From Ralstonia sp. 25mfcol4.1 (GTDB taxonomy: Bacteria; Pseudomonadota; Gammaproteobacteria; Burkholderiales; Burkholderiaceae): 64,000 nt of DNA. A program made the translations under genes and the position numbers. This document shows positions 1 to 8,705 of the stretch, piece after piece. Position 1 is the first letter of the stretch, and each line of letters starts with the position of its first letter. Location of the stretch: the NCBI RefSeq assembly GCF_900104095.1, contig NZ_FNJO01000004.1:310001-374000 (forward strand). Reading direction: 5' to 3'. The notes beneath the pieces were generated by a model. It made no database searches and was not told where the DNA came from. It saw only the letters and a list, made by a program, of their open reading frames with translations.

Positions 1-463
1 ATTGCGTGTCACCGCGCCCGTTCCGCTGGTCGTTCCAGCCCGCGGTGTGCAGCTTCGCCCTGGCGTTGGCGTCGAGATCTTCGTCGCTGAGCATGGCACG
101 CCTGCGGGCGTGGCGATCCTCGTGCCCGTCCTTCACCAGCACGATCGGCCGGCCGGCGATGGCCCGGTCCACCGCCGGCCATGTTGCAGACAGCATGCAC
201 ACCAGCCGATGCATGAAGACCAGGACGGCCGCCGCCGCCAGCGTGCCAAGGATCGGACTGGCGCCCACCACCGCGCGCGACAGGATCGCCCCGAGCAGCA
301 GCATGATGCAGAGGTCGAACGCGGTCTTCTGGGCGAAGGTCCGCCGGCCCGCAGCGCGCAGCAACAGCCATGTGGCCAGGAACACCAGCGCCGCACGCGC
401 GGACATCTGATACCACGCGAGCTCCCTGCCCGTGCCGAATACGGCCTCGAATGCCGCCTCCAT
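1..463 (-). CDS. DUF421 (YetF-like) membrane protein, 3' end cut off
   Basis: This reading frame starts at an ATG at 463 and stays open to the window edge, so the C-terminus is missing. The protein begins MEAAFEAVFGTG and has two or three hydrophobic helices (about residues 18-35, 52-70 and 72-90). Between helices 1 and 2 lies the AGRRTFAQKTAFD segment typical of DUF421/YetF proteins, and further on a cytosolic part with IVLVKDGH and the start of the family's small alpha/beta domain. The family's biochemical role is not settled; some members are linked to spore or stress physiology. It lies 21 bases after the DUF2188 gene on the same strand, so the two are probably co-transcribed. The opposite-strand frames here are shadows. 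Confidence 0.8.
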   Translation of the reverse strand, partial: MEAAFEAVFGTGRELAWYQMSARAALVFLATWLLLRAAGRRTFAQKTAFDLCIMLLLGAILSRAVVGASPILGTLAAAAVLVFMHRLVCMLSATWPAVDRAIAGRPIVLVKDGHEDRHARRRAMLSDEDLDANARAKLHTAGWNDQRNGRGDTQ

Positions 464-484
464 GTTCCACCCCCACCGCAGCGT

Positions 485-709
485 TCAGCCCCGGATCGAC
501 CTGGGATCGTGCCCGAACGAATTGCGCGCCCGGATCTGGCCGTCCCGGCCGTGGATAAACAGTTCCGCCTGGTTCTTCCGGGCCATCTCGGTAGCCACTT
601 CGATGGCGTCTTCCTGCGTCGCAAACAGCTTCCGGCCTTCCGGGCTCTTGGCCTCTTCCACGGCCCAGCCATCCGGGGCCGGCACCACGTGTACGTCCTT
701 GCCGCTCAT
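485..709 (-). CDS. DUF2188 family small protein
   Basis: A 74-residue cytosolic protein starting MSGKDVHVVPAPDGWAV. The pattern HVVP..DGWAV..., then an ATQEDAIEVATEMAR helix, then ELFIHGRDGQI..R..FG.DP, matches the short DUF2188 domain over its full length. The function of this family is unknown. A GGAGA ribosome-binding site precedes the ATG by a few bases. It is followed closely by the DUF421 gene, and the pairing of these two domains suggests one transcription unit. Confidence 0.8.
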   Translation of the reverse strand: MSGKDVHVVPAPDGWAVEEAKSPEGRKLFATQEDAIEVATEMARKNQAELFIHGRDGQIRARNSFGHDPRSIRG

Positions 710-906
710 TTAAGTCTCCATGGGTGTCTGTCGCATGTCTTACTTATTCACCCAAAACGGCTGGCGCGGTAGTCGGCCATGGTCTGACAACTGCGTCAGC
801 CAACGTCGGTGTTCACAAAGCTGCCGTCCACAACGCGCCGCCGTGTCCGGAACGGGTGCTTTCCGTACCGGCTGACACCTCCACTTCTGACCTAGATTAT
901 TTACGT

Positions 907-980
907 GCCCGGCGGTCCAGACCCGTCGGGCCTCCCTTGATCCATGGCGCCCGCTCTCCCGGAGGGGCGCTTCTTTTTTG
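907..980 (+). ncRNA. candidate small RNA with its own promoter and terminator
   Basis: No protein gene on the plus strand accounts for a strong plus-strand terminator here. Upstream, CTGACA at 872-877 and GATTAT at 895-900 are 17 bases apart and would place a start near 906-907. The transcript would open with a nine-pair hairpin (907-915 with 923-931, loop 916-922), then a CCUCCC-containing linker, then the terminator hairpin and U tract. The CCUCC motif could pair with ribosome-binding sites, as in known base-pairing sRNAs. It lies just beyond the 3' end of glmS on the opposite strand. The existence of the transcript is an inference. Confidence 0.4.
947..980 (+). terminator. rho-independent terminator with no upstream gene on its strand
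   Basis: GCGCCC (947-952) pairs with GGGCGC (965-970), extended inside by CTC/GAG pairs, and is followed by TTCTTTTTT. The T tract is only on the plus strand, so it cannot serve glmS, which ends at 993 on the minus strand. Confidence 0.65.
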
Positions 981-992
981 CGCGCGCCGCCC

Positions 993-2822
993 TCACTCCA
1001 CCGTGACCGATTTGGCCAGGTTCCGAGGCTTGTCGATATCGGTGCCTCGCGCCAGCGCGGTGTGATACGCCAGCAACTGCATCGGAATGGTGTGGACGAT
1101 GGGCGATAGCAGCCCATAGTGCTCGGTCAGCCGGATGATTTCCAGGCCCTCGCCCGGCTGCAGCGCGCAGTCGATATCCGCGAACACATAGAGCTTGCCG
1201 TTGCGCGCGTGTACCTCGTGCATGTTCGACTTCAGTTTTTCGAGCAGGCTGTCATTGGGCGCCACGGCCACCACGGGCATCTGGTCGCTGATCAGCGCCA
1301 GCGGCCCATGCTTGAGTTCGCCCGCCGCGTAGCCCTCCGCGTGGATGTAGGAGATCTCCTTCATCTTCAGCGCGCCTTCGAGCGCGATCGGATAGTGCAT
1401 GCCGCGCCCCAGGAACAGGATGTTCTCCGTACGGGTCAGCTGATCGGCCCAGCCGATGAAGTGCGGTTCCAGCGCCAGCACCCGGCTCAGTGCGTCGGGC
1501 AGGTGCCGCAGCGCGCGCAGGTGGTCCTGTTCTTCGGCGTCCGACAGGCGGCCGCGCATCTGCGCCAGCGTCAGCGCCAGCAGGAACAGCGCCACCAGTT
1601 GTGTGGTGAATGCCTTCGTGGACGCCACGCCGATTTCCACGCCTGCCCGCGTGATGAACTGCATCGTGCAGGCCCGCACCAGGGCGCTGGTGGCCACGTT
1701 GCAGATGGCCAGCGTGCGATGCATGCCGCGTTCGCGCGCCGCCTGCACGGCGCCAAGCACGTCGGCGGTCTCACCGCTCTGCGACACCGCCACGACCAGC
1801 ATGTTCGGATTGCTGAATCCGTCCCGATACCGATACTCGCTGGCGATTTCCACCCGCACCGGCAGGTTGGCCAGCCGTTCGATCCAGTAGCTGGCGGTCA
1901 GCGCCGCATGATAGCTGCCGCCACACGCCAGCAGCAGCACGGCATCCACCGTTTCGAGCTGCCGATACGCGCCGTCGCCAAACAGCTCGGGCATGATCGA
2001 GGTGATGTCCTGCAGCGTGTCGGCCACGGCGCGCGGCTGCTCGAAAATCTCCTTCTGCATGTAGTGCTGGTACAGCCCCAGATCGGCCGCCGCGCTGTGC
2101 GCCGCCACCGTATGCACGGCACGCTCCGCCCGCTGACCGGCGGCATCGACGATCCAGTGGCGATGCATCTGCACATCGGCCACATCGCCATCCTCCAGGT
2201 AGACGATCCGGTTCGTGACGGCGGCCACAGCGATGGCATCGGACGCCAGGTAGTTCTCGTCTTCGCCGACGCCGACCACCAGCGGCATGCCGTACCGGGC
2301 GCCCACTAGCCGGTGCGGCTCGTCGCGGCACAGCACGGCGATCGCATAGCTGCCGCGCAGCCGCCTGACAGCCTCGCGCACCGCCTCGAACAGGTCGCCG
2401 TTGTAGAGATGATCCACCAGGTGCGCAATCACCTCGCTGTCGGTCTGGCTGGCGAACACGTAGCCGTGGGCTTCCAGTTCGCCGCGCAGGGCCTCGTGGT
2501 TTTCGATGATGCCGTTGTGGGACAGCGCGATACGCGGTGCGCGATCGTTCGGCGAGAAGTGGGGGTGGGCATTGGCCGTGACCGGCTTGCCATGCGTGGC
2601 CCAGCGCGTGTGGGCAATGCCGGTGTATCCGTCGATGGCCTGTTCGGCCACGTCACGCTGCAGCGCCGCCACGCGGTCCACGCTGCGCGACCGCACCAGC
2701 CGCCCACCCTGCAAGGCGGCCACGCCGCATGAGTCGTAGCCGCGATATTCCAGCCGCTTCAGGCCATCGACCAGTTCTCCAACGATATCGCGCTGCGCCA
2801 CCGCGCCCACAATTCCGCACAT
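993..2822 (-). CDS. glmS: glutamine--fructose-6-phosphate aminotransferase (isomerizing)
   Basis: A 609-residue protein, the same length as the Escherichia coli enzyme. It makes glucosamine-6-phosphate from fructose-6-phosphate and glutamine, the first step towards UDP-GlcNAc for peptidoglycan and LPS. It starts [14 protein letters not shown], so Cys2 becomes the N-terminal nucleophile after Met removal. The glutaminase domain (about 1-240) carries HTRWATHG and SHNGIIEN; two SIS sugar-isomerase domains follow (about 290-430 and 460-600), ending in [12 protein letters not shown]. An upstream in-frame ATG at 2912 exists, but the start at 2822 has a GGAGGG site and gives the essential Cys2. A short intergenic region separates it from a divergent Lrp-type regulator. 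No glmS ribozyme is expected or seen. Confidence 0.98.
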   Translation of the reverse strand: MCGIVGAVAQRDIVGELVDGLKRLEYRGYDSCGVAALQGGRLVRSRSVDRVAALQRDVAEQAIDGYTGIAHTRWATHGKPVTANAHPHFSPNDRAPRIALSHNGIIENHEALRGELEAHGYVFASQTDSEVIAHLVDHLYNGDLFEAVREAVRRLRGSYAIAVLCRDEPHRLVGARYGMPLVVGVGEDENYLASDAIAVAAVTNRIVYLEDGDVADVQMHRHWIVDAAGQRAERAVHTVAAHSAAADLGLYQHYMQKEIFEQPRAVADTLQDITSIMPELFGDGAYRQLETVDAVLLLACGGSYHAALTASYWIERLANLPVRVEIASEYRYRDGFSNPNMLVVAVSQSGETADVLGAVQAARERGMHRTLAICNVATSALVRACTMQFITRAGVEIGVASTKAFTTQLVALFLLALTLAQMRGRLSDAEEQDHLRALRHLPDALSRVLALEPHFIGWADQLTRTENILFLGRGMHYPIALEGALKMKEISYIHAEGYAAGELKHGPLALISDQMPVVAVAPNDSLLEKLKSNMHEVHARNGKLYVFADIDCALQPGEGLEIIRLTEHYGLLSPIVHTIPMQLLAYHTALARGTDIDKPRNLAKSVTVE

Positions 2823-2891
2823 AGACCCTCCGGTTTCGGTATCCCACATCGATTTGATGCGATGGACCGGATGGTAGGCTGCCCGCCATGA

Positions 2892-2962
2892 AATTTTCTT
2901 TCGAAAATTCACTTCCTATGACGTTTTCAATTGCAGTAAGATATGTCTGAAATTTTATTTCA
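2892..2962. promoter_or_regulatory. AT-rich inverted repeats, likely Lrp/AsnC operator
   Basis: Between glmS and the divergent regulator there are two AT-rich palindromes: AATTTTC/GAAAATT (2892-2898 and 2903-2909) and a perfect TGAAAT-TTT-ATTTCA (2948-2962) ending 12 bases before the regulator's start codon. Lrp/AsnC proteins commonly bind such AT-rich dyads and autoregulate. Binding here is inferred from position and symmetry. Confidence 0.4.
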
Positions 2963-2974
2963 CTGAGACTTGCC

Positions 2975-3469
2975 ATGATTTCCATCGCCCTCGATGACCT
3001 CGACCTGCGCATCCTCCAGGTCATGCAAGCCGATGCCTCGCTGACCAATGTCGAGCTGGCGGCACGCGTCTTCGCGTCGGCGCCCACTACCATGCGCCGC
3101 GTACGCCGCTTGCGCGAAAACGGCGTTATCGCTCGCGAGATCGCCGTGCTCGACGCCGAAAAGGTTGGCCATGCCCTGACGGCCATCATCGAAGTGACGC
3201 TCGACCGGCAGACGGCCGAGGACTACGCGGCGTTCGAAAGCCAGGTCTGCGCGGAGCCGGCGGTGACACAGTGCTACCGCGTCTCGCCGGGGCCGGATTT
3301 CGTGGTGATGGTGGCATTGCGCGACATGGCCGCCTACGATGCCTTCGCGCGGCGCCTGTTCCGCGGCGCCAGCAATGTCCGAAACGTGCGCACGTTCTTT
3401 TCGACCCATTGCGCCCGGTTCGCGGCCAATCCGCCGGTCACCGCAGACCGCGCCGCAGACGCGTCCTGA
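2975..3469 (+). CDS. Lrp/AsnC family transcriptional regulator
   Basis: A 164-residue cytosolic DNA-binding protein. Residues about 5-65 form the AsnC-type helix-turn-helix (LDDLDLRILQVMQADASLTN then LAARV and MRRVRRLRENGVI). Residues about 70-150 form the RAM/ligand-binding domain (TAIIEVTLD, YRVSPGPDFVVMVALRDM, FFSTHCARF), which in relatives senses amino acids and forms octamers. It is divergent from glmS with palindromes between. It could control itself, and whether it touches glmS is unknown. Its effector cannot be read from the sequence. Confidence 0.92.
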   Translation: MISIALDDLDLRILQVMQADASLTNVELAARVFASAPTTMRRVRRLRENGVIAREIAVLDAEKVGHALTAIIEVTLDRQTAEDYAAFESQVCAEPAVTQCYRVSPGPDFVVMVALRDMAAYDAFARRLFRGASNVRNVRTFFSTHCARFAANPPVTADRAADAS

Positions 3470-3519
3470 TCCACCACCCAGCCGACCGGGAACGGCCCGG
3501 CGCCACGCCCTGGGCCGTC

Positions 3520-5082
3520 CTAAGCCGCCTGGCGCGGCAACGCTCCGCTGAAGCAGTAGCCGTTCTTGCCCGACCGCTTGGCCACGTACATGCTTTCGTC
3601 GGCCAGGTTCAGCAAGTAGTCGGGTTCGCCGGCATCGTCCGGGTACAGGGCGATGCCGATGCTTGGCGTAATGCGGATCGGACAATCGTTGATGGTATCG
3701 ATCCCGCCCACCGTCTGCACCAGCCTTTCCGCCAGCGGCGCCACGTTGCCGATGTCCGCCACATCCTCCAGCACGATGGCGAACTCGTCGCCGCCCAGGC
3801 GCGCCACGGTATCGCCTTCGCGCAACTGGGCCTTCAGGCGCTGGGCCACCGTGATCAGCGTCTCGTCGCCAATGCCGTGCCCCAGCGTGTCATTGACCGC
3901 CTTGAACCCGTCCAGATCGATGAACATGACGGCGACATGCGTGCCGCTCCGGCGCGCCCTGCCGATGGCCTGCTCCAGCCGCTCGCCCAGCAAGGTGCGA
4001 TTGGGCAGCCCGGTGAGCGCATCGTGCGTGGCCAGGTAACCCAGCCGGTCCTGTGCCAGCTGGCGCTGGGTAATGTCGGCGCAGACCGCCACAAAGTTGG
4101 ACACCTCCCCCCTGGGGCCCCGGATGCCGTGGATCGACAGCGATTCGCGATAGATCGCGCCGTCCTTGCGCCGGTTCCATAGTTCGCCGCGCCAGTGGCC
4201 CGATTCGCGCAACGCCTGCCACATATCGCGATAGAACTCGGGCGGCTGGCGGCCCGAGCTGAGCATGCGCGGCGTGTTGCCGATCAGTTCCGCTTCCGTA
4301 TAGCCCGTGAGCCGCACAAAGGCGGGATTCACTTTCTCGATCACACCATGCACGTCGGTGATCATCATGCCGTCCTGCGTCAGTTCGAATGCCTGGTCCA
4401 CCAGCCACAGGCTGTAGCGCGACGACCGTCGCGCATCGTCACGCTCGCGCAGCAGCCGGAAGCCAAAGGTCAGCGACACGACCATGGCGATGGCCAGCAC
4501 CGCCGCCGCGGCCTGCGCGGTTTGCTCCAGCATGCGCGTGCTGCCCTGCGCCAGGGAGGCAGCCTGCGCGACATTGGCATCGATGGCCCGCGTCATCAGG
4601 TCATCCAAGTGCCGCATCAGGCCAATCTGTGCGCCCAGGTAAGTCCGGGCCGCGTCGTGATGGCCGCCGGCGATCATCCCGGCTGCGGCCAGTGCCAGAT
4701 TGCGAAACTGGGCAAGTTCCTGGCCCAGGGCCTCTGCCGCCTGCTGATCGCGCGGTCCGCTGACATTTGCCCCGAAGTACGCGGCCCAGGCCTTGTCCAT
4801 GCGCGCCAGGTCATCGCGCACGCCGGCAACGATGGCGTGATCGTCCCCATGCGTGCGCATGGCCAGCGCCTTCCAGAGCCGTCGCCTGGCTTCCAGGCAA
4901 CTGGCCCGCAGTTCGCCAAGCTGCCCCACAGGCAGCGTATTGCCGACATAGATGGTGGTGACGTAGGAATCGAGCCGCTTCATGACAAACAGCCCGCCGC
5001 CCACCAGCAAGGCAGTGACCAGTGCGCCTAGCGCCATCGTACGTATCAGGCCGAACCTCACCGAGCGGAGATATGTCTTCAT
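3520..5082 (-). CDS. membrane diguanylate cyclase with PAS and GGDEF domains
   Basis: A 520-residue inner-membrane protein predicted to make c-di-GMP from two GTP. A first transmembrane helix (about 15-34) is followed by a periplasmic helical sensor region (35-185), a second helix (190-210), a PAS domain (about 230-340, with AFELTQDGMMITDVHG) and a GGDEF domain (about 350-510). The catalytic GGDEF (430-434) is intact, and RxxD five residues before it (421-424) is the product-inhibition I-site. There is no EAL domain. The frame is open further upstream, but the ATG at 5082 begins MKTYLRSVRFGL directly before the first helix, and upstream codons look non-coding. It is convergent with the Lrp-type gene. 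Confidence 0.9.
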   Translation of the reverse strand: MKTYLRSVRFGLIRTMALGALVTALLVGGGLFVMKRLDSYVTTIYVGNTLPVGQLGELRASCLEARRRLWKALAMRTHGDDHAIVAGVRDDLARMDKAWAAYFGANVSGPRDQQAAEALGQELAQFRNLALAAAGMIAGGHHDAARTYLGAQIGLMRHLDDLMTRAIDANVAQAASLAQGSTRMLEQTAQAAAAVLAIAMVVSLTFGFRLLRERDDARRSSRYSLWLVDQAFELTQDGMMITDVHGVIEKVNPAFVRLTGYTEAELIGNTPRMLSSGRQPPEFYRDMWQALRESGHWRGELWNRRKDGAIYRESLSIHGIRGPRGEVSNFVAVCADITQRQLAQDRLGYLATHDALTGLPNRTLLGERLEQAIGRARRSGTHVAVMFIDLDGFKAVNDTLGHGIGDETLITVAQRLKAQLREGDTVARLGGDEFAIVLEDVADIGNVAPLAERLVQTVGGIDTINDCPIRITPSIGIALYPDDAGEPDYLLNLADESMYVAKRSGKNGYCFSGALPRQAA

Positions 5083-5389
5083 GGATTGTCTGAGCCATCG
5101 GATGCGGGGGTACCGGGGATAACGGCAGCGCGGGCCAATCCCTATACGTCTGGCGACGCTATCAGACGGGCCTGACGCCGACCTGACCCGGCAGCGAGGT
5201 GTTTGCCCACGGCCGCCATCGGGCTGGCGCGGTGTTGGCGCGCGACCAACGTCCGATGGCAATTTTCAGCCTTGGCGCGTCAGCCGCGCCACATTCGGCC
5301 CCCTGCATCCGCTGGTACGGGAACTGCGTAATAGCAGAGGAACGCCTCGCGGCGTTCCGTTGTGTTTCACCTGCCTTTGGAGTTTTGCC
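5083..5389. other. intergenic region with a leader hairpin
   Basis: No gene is seen between the divergent diguanylate cyclase and repeat-protein genes. A perfect hairpin GGAACGCC-TCGC-GGCGTTCC occupies 5339-5358, about 30 bases before the repeat gene's start codon. It lacks a strong T tract and may be an mRNA leader structure. Confidence 0.4.
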
Positions 5390-5860
5390 ATGTCACGCAG
5401 ATTCACCATTTCCGTTCTCTCCACCACTGCCCTGGCCCTCGGCCTGGCGGCAGGCGGCGCCCAGGCCTCGGGCCCGCGCGACAGCACCCATGCTGGCGAC
5501 AGGTACGGCTACACCTTCCGCATGGACACGCGCGATGTCTTCACCGACGGCGCGCGCACCGGCCGATTTGACACGTTCAGCGAAGGCGCACGTGTCGTGG
5601 CCCCGACCACGCGCGAAGTCGACAACGACCGTTCCCTGTCCGGGATGGACCTCCGGGGCGTATCGGCCGAGCCCTCGCGCACGATTGACGTCTACACCGA
5701 CGGCGCGCTGGCCGGCATGGACCGCAGCGGCGTATCCGCCGAGCCCTCCCGCACGATCGACGTCTACACCGATGGCGCGCTGGCCGGCATGGACCGCAGC
5801 GGCGTGTCGGCCGAGCCCTCCCGCACGATCGACGTCTACACCGATGGCGCGCTGGCCTGA
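5390..5860 (+). CDS. secreted tandem-repeat protein (DGAR/DGAL type), paralogue 1
   Basis: A 156-residue protein of unknown function. MSRRFTISVLSTTALALGLA and GGAQAS form a Sec signal peptide. The mature part is made of short units ending in DGAR, EGAR or DGAL: DTRDVFTDGAR, DTFSEGAR, then three nearly identical 24-residue copies of the pattern GMDRSGVSAEPSRTIDVYTD plus GALA. There is no transmembrane helix, Cys or known catalytic motif. A paralogue with the same signal-peptide design and the same GxDRTGVSA..ARS.DPYxDGA unit lies at 9825-10436. The start at 5390 is preferred over an upstream in-frame ATG because it has GGAG upstream and begins the signal peptide. Periplasmic or extracellular location is inferred. 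Confidence 0.8.
   Translation: MSRRFTISVLSTTALALGLAAGGAQASGPRDSTHAGDRYGYTFRMDTRDVFTDGARTGRFDTFSEGARVVAPTTREVDNDRSLSGMDLRGVSAEPSRTIDVYTDGALAGMDRSGVSAEPSRTIDVYTDGALAGMDRSGVSAEPSRTIDVYTDGALA
5642..5857 (+). repeat. three tandem 72-bp coding repeats
   Basis: Units at 5642-5713, 5714-5785 and 5786-5857 each encode 24 residues. Units 2 and 3 differ by only a couple of bases and unit 1 is more diverged, which suggests recent duplication of the terminal unit. The array ends directly at the stop codon, so copy-number change would alter protein length without breaking the frame. Confidence 0.9.
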
Positions 5861-6127
5861 GCAGCGGTAGCGGGTATCACTGGCGGGGCGTGTCCGACGG
5901 CTCATACCCGGCGCGACGCGGCTCGTCAGACCCGGCCCTCGCCTTCGTCGGACGGCCTCGCCAGTGTTGCGAACGCCAAGCCACCCGCCGGCCGACATAC
6001 GCTGCCTGCGCCACATTCGCGCGCTGCCGTCCTGTGCCTTGCTGCCGATTTGGCCATAGACTGAAACCTGCCGCGCGCAGGAAGGCGCGGCCTTGGAACA
6101 AGCCAATCCCAGTCAGCGAGCGAAGCC

Positions 6128-6481
6128 ATGTCGATCCCCCACCTGTCTTCCGGCCAGACCGCCAGCGTGCTACCGCTGGGCGCCAACCTCAAGAACACCC
6201 CCACCACCGCGCTGTTCAAGGCCCCGCACATGGAAGTGGCCCGCTTGGTGATGCTGGCAGGCAAACAGTTGCCCCCACACGCCGTGGCCGGCCCGCTGAC
6301 CATCCAGTGCATCGAGGGAGAAGTCGAAGTCGCGCTGGACCACGGCTCGCAACGCCTGAAACCGGGCGACCTGATCTACCTGGCCGGCAACGTCCGGCAC
6401 GATCTAAAGGCCGTGACCGATGCGTCGGTGTTGTTGACGATTGTGTTGATGGATGGGGGAGTAGCGCCGGAAGATGGTTAA
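6128..6481 (+). CDS. cupin-domain protein
   Basis: A 117-residue cytosolic single-domain cupin. The first cupin motif is degenerate (LPPHAVAGPLTIQCIEGEVEV) and the second is LKPGDLIYLAGNVRHDLKA. One histidine near residue 51 and the H of VRHDL could bind metal. Small cupins of this type are often accessory or stress proteins, and no substrate can be assigned. An AGCGAAG stretch precedes the ATG. The stretch 5861-6127 before it holds no recognisable gene. A GCCATTC/GAATGGC hairpin lies just after the stop (6487-6508) but lacks a T run. Confidence 0.85.
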   Translation: MSIPHLSSGQTASVLPLGANLKNTPTTALFKAPHMEVARLVMLAGKQLPPHAVAGPLTIQCIEGEVEVALDHGSQRLKPGDLIYLAGNVRHDLKAVTDASVLLTIVLMDGGVAPEDG

Positions 6482-6557
6482 GGACGGCCATTCCCGATTG
6501 AGAATGGCGTCTTGACTTCACTACGTATGACATATGGAACTGCTAAAGTATTTCGAT

Positions 6558-6980
6558 CTAATTCTCGTCGACGGAAACGCACGCCGACCATTCGCGCCGC
6601 ACGGTAATATTTTCTGCTATCTCTGAGGCGTGTCCACAGTAGTTCCATCTTTTTGTGATCTTTAAGTGTAGTGTCAATAAATCGCCGCATCGGAAAATAG
6701 TCACAACGTCCTCGTCCTGCAGTGGAATTGCGATTGTCCTCCACATCGCCGATCGCACCGCGCCCATTCCTTGAAGACGGCAATTGTTTTTTCCCGCCTC
6801 TGTTTTCGTGAGCGACCGGTAGTCGAGAATTGCGCCGTCGCCGTTTTTAATAGTCACGAAGACTTCATGCATCACTCCATCTTTTTCAATAGAACAATGG
6901 AATTTTTCATCCTTGGGCGTCGCAAATGCATCCTGAACCAGCAGTGCGATAATCGTCGCAATAATATTAACCCCTCTCAT
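6558..6980 (-). CDS. small secreted protein, candidate immunity partner of the upstream muramidase
   Basis: A 140-residue protein of unknown family. The N-terminus MRGVNIIATIIALLVQDAFA is a signal peptide, so the mature protein should be periplasmic. The mature part has four cysteines and a mixed, soluble composition. The gene starts 14 bases inside the end of the muramidase frame, with a GAGGAAGGG ribosome site, so translation is coupled. It shares that gene's low GC content, unlike flanking DNA. A periplasmic protein encoded directly after a peptidoglycan hydrolase is the usual arrangement for effector-immunity pairs. That role is inferred from context only; it could also be an unrelated lipoprotein-like or stress protein. 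Confidence 0.6.
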   Translation of the reverse strand: MRGVNIIATIIALLVQDAFATPKDEKFHCSIEKDGVMHEVFVTIKNGDGAILDYRSLTKTEAGKNNCRLQGMGAVRSAMWRTIAIPLQDEDVVTIFRCGDLLTLHLKITKRWNYCGHASEIAENITVRREWSACVSVDEN

Positions 6981-8431
6981 TTCTGCCCTTCCTCAAGAAA
7001 TCGGAGATGTCGATAATGGACCGCCCACTCGGAATATTAGTCGGATCGCAACAAAAAGCCTTGGGAACAATCTTCCCCTCTATATAATCGTTCAACCAAT
7101 AACGCTGCGCCGCAACATATTCGCCTTCTTGAGCCGCCGCCAATAACTCTGCGCGGGCCTTACCCACCTGCGCCACAAGCAGTTCCTTTGCCCGATCCTC
7201 TTCGATTGCGTCATTAATGTAATTCAACAAATCACCGCCGCCTAAGTGATGACTCGCATACATTAATTTTACGGTGTCCGATGAATCGAGAGCATCTATT
7301 GGGTAACCCTTGCCCGCGATCCACCGCGCATTTTTAACAGCGTAATCGGCTAGGGCTTGAATTGCGCACTCTGCATCGAATCTGAGATCGAGTAACGCTA
7401 GAACGTTGGCATCCCTGGCAGTTTCCTGTTTCCTCAAAATTTTCTTCATATTTTCGACAGTTAATGCACTGGAGCTTCCGTCCGTCAGCGTAAAGATTAA
7501 CTGACCCTTCGGGTCAGTGGAGAAAATACCGCGCTCAATCGCTCTCGCGTGTAAAAACGTATCTTTCGCGACTGCCAACCCCATCCATGTAGCGGCGAGA
7601 AACTGAGACATACCCCGCGCAGAAGAATTTTTCGCTGCAGACTTCGGATCCCATTCCCTGGTGGTTATTTTCTGCTTTCTAGTTTTTGGAGATCCGTCCT
7701 TATTGAATTGCGGCTTCCCCTTCGCAAGACTTGCTTTTCAACAACGATGGAAATCTTTGCAGCTTCTGCATCGATCATCGCTGCCAAGCCTTGCGGCTGA
7801 ATTCCGGCGCGACTAGCGGCCTGCACAATAAACTTCCGATATTTATCGTTGACTCCAAGGCGGAGGTTCTCTCGATTGGGACACTCAACTCCCACGTTGA
7901 GCACAGGATTTCCAGCCAAATCTCGATGCGAAGACACGCCTTCCGCGCTGAAACTAGCGTGAGTATTCGTATCAGGAAGCCCGTCATGCCGTCGCAAAGC
8001 AACGTTTATCTTTTTTTTGGACTGACGAATGTGAGCTGATGAACACCCCAAGACGCCGCGATCTCCGATAATAATTTTTCACCCCCTCCCATCTTCTCGA
8101 CGAATATGCGCGGCCACTCGTCCTTGTCGAATACGCGAAATGGGGGAAGCACGCCGAAACTGTCGGTAGAGACTCTATACTCGTCCAAGCCGCTATAGAT
8201 ATGAACCCTAAGATCGGCGATAGGACTCCCGATCGAATCGACGAAATAAAGCCAGAATTCGATAAATTCTTTTTCCTGCCGCGGAATCCGCAAGTACTGG
8301 CCGGCGTAAATAAAGTTCGATTCGCGGATATGGTTCGCCATTAGCAGTTCCTGCGCGTCGACGCCATGATCGCTTGCAATTTTATCCACGGTGTCGCCAT
8401 TTTCGACGCGATATAAAATATCTTGCTTCAT
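6967..8431 (-). pseudogene. LysM-muramidase-like protein gene, split by two single-base frameshifts
   Basis: Three consecutive frames read as one protein of about 488 residues if one A is added to each of two A runs. Frame 1 (8431 to about 8011) starts MKQDILYRVENGDTVDKIAS, a LysM domain, followed by a beta-rich linker ending VHQLTFVSPK. At the eight-A run (8011-8018) the frame shifts into KINVALRRHDGLPDTNT and on to AGIQPQGLAAMIDAEAAK. At the four-A run (7735-7738) it shifts again into KPQFNKDGSPK, EWDPKSAAKNSSARGMSQFL and ATWMG, a lysozyme/transglycosylase-like fold, continuing to 6967. As given, the product would stop after LysM. The region is clearly AT-richer than its neighbours. True decay or homopolymer sequencing error are both possible. 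Related LysM-muramidases are often type VI secretion cargo, but no T6SS gene lies in the window. Confidence 0.75.
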
Positions 8432-8625
8432 TTTCGCTCCGCTGCACGTGTTTAACTCCCGGCGCTTGGTCTCCTATCCAGAATCGAAAACCCTAAGCAC
8501 GGTTGACTACCCCTCTGCGACGCACGCTACACCGACTTCCTGCCGCGAAAGCTACCGATTTCGCAGTGATCTAATCCGACGCAACCGCACGCAGAATTCG
8601 TCGGATTGCGATTTACGCGCAAATG

Positions 8626-8655
8626 AAAAGGGCCCTGCGAAGCAAGGCCCCTTTC
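8626..8655 (-). terminator. rho-independent terminator of the thioredoxin-like gene
   Basis: On the minus strand GGGGCCTTGC pairs with GCAGGGCCC around a short TTC loop, and TTTTC follows. It lies about 50 bases beyond the 3' end of the gene at 8706-9260. The rest of 8432-8705 shows no gene. Confidence 0.7.
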
Positions 8656-8705
8656 CGGGTTCCGAGACAGGCTCGGACTATGATCCATTCACGGCGACAG
8701 TGCAC

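Noticed and set aside
724-1065. Plus-strand frame of 113 codons across the glmS end
   Set aside because: It overlaps glmS antisense and would be read through the terminator at 947-980; no RBS.
5642-5857. CRISPR array
   Set aside because: The copies are contiguous 72-bp coding units with no unique spacers and stay in the reading frame.
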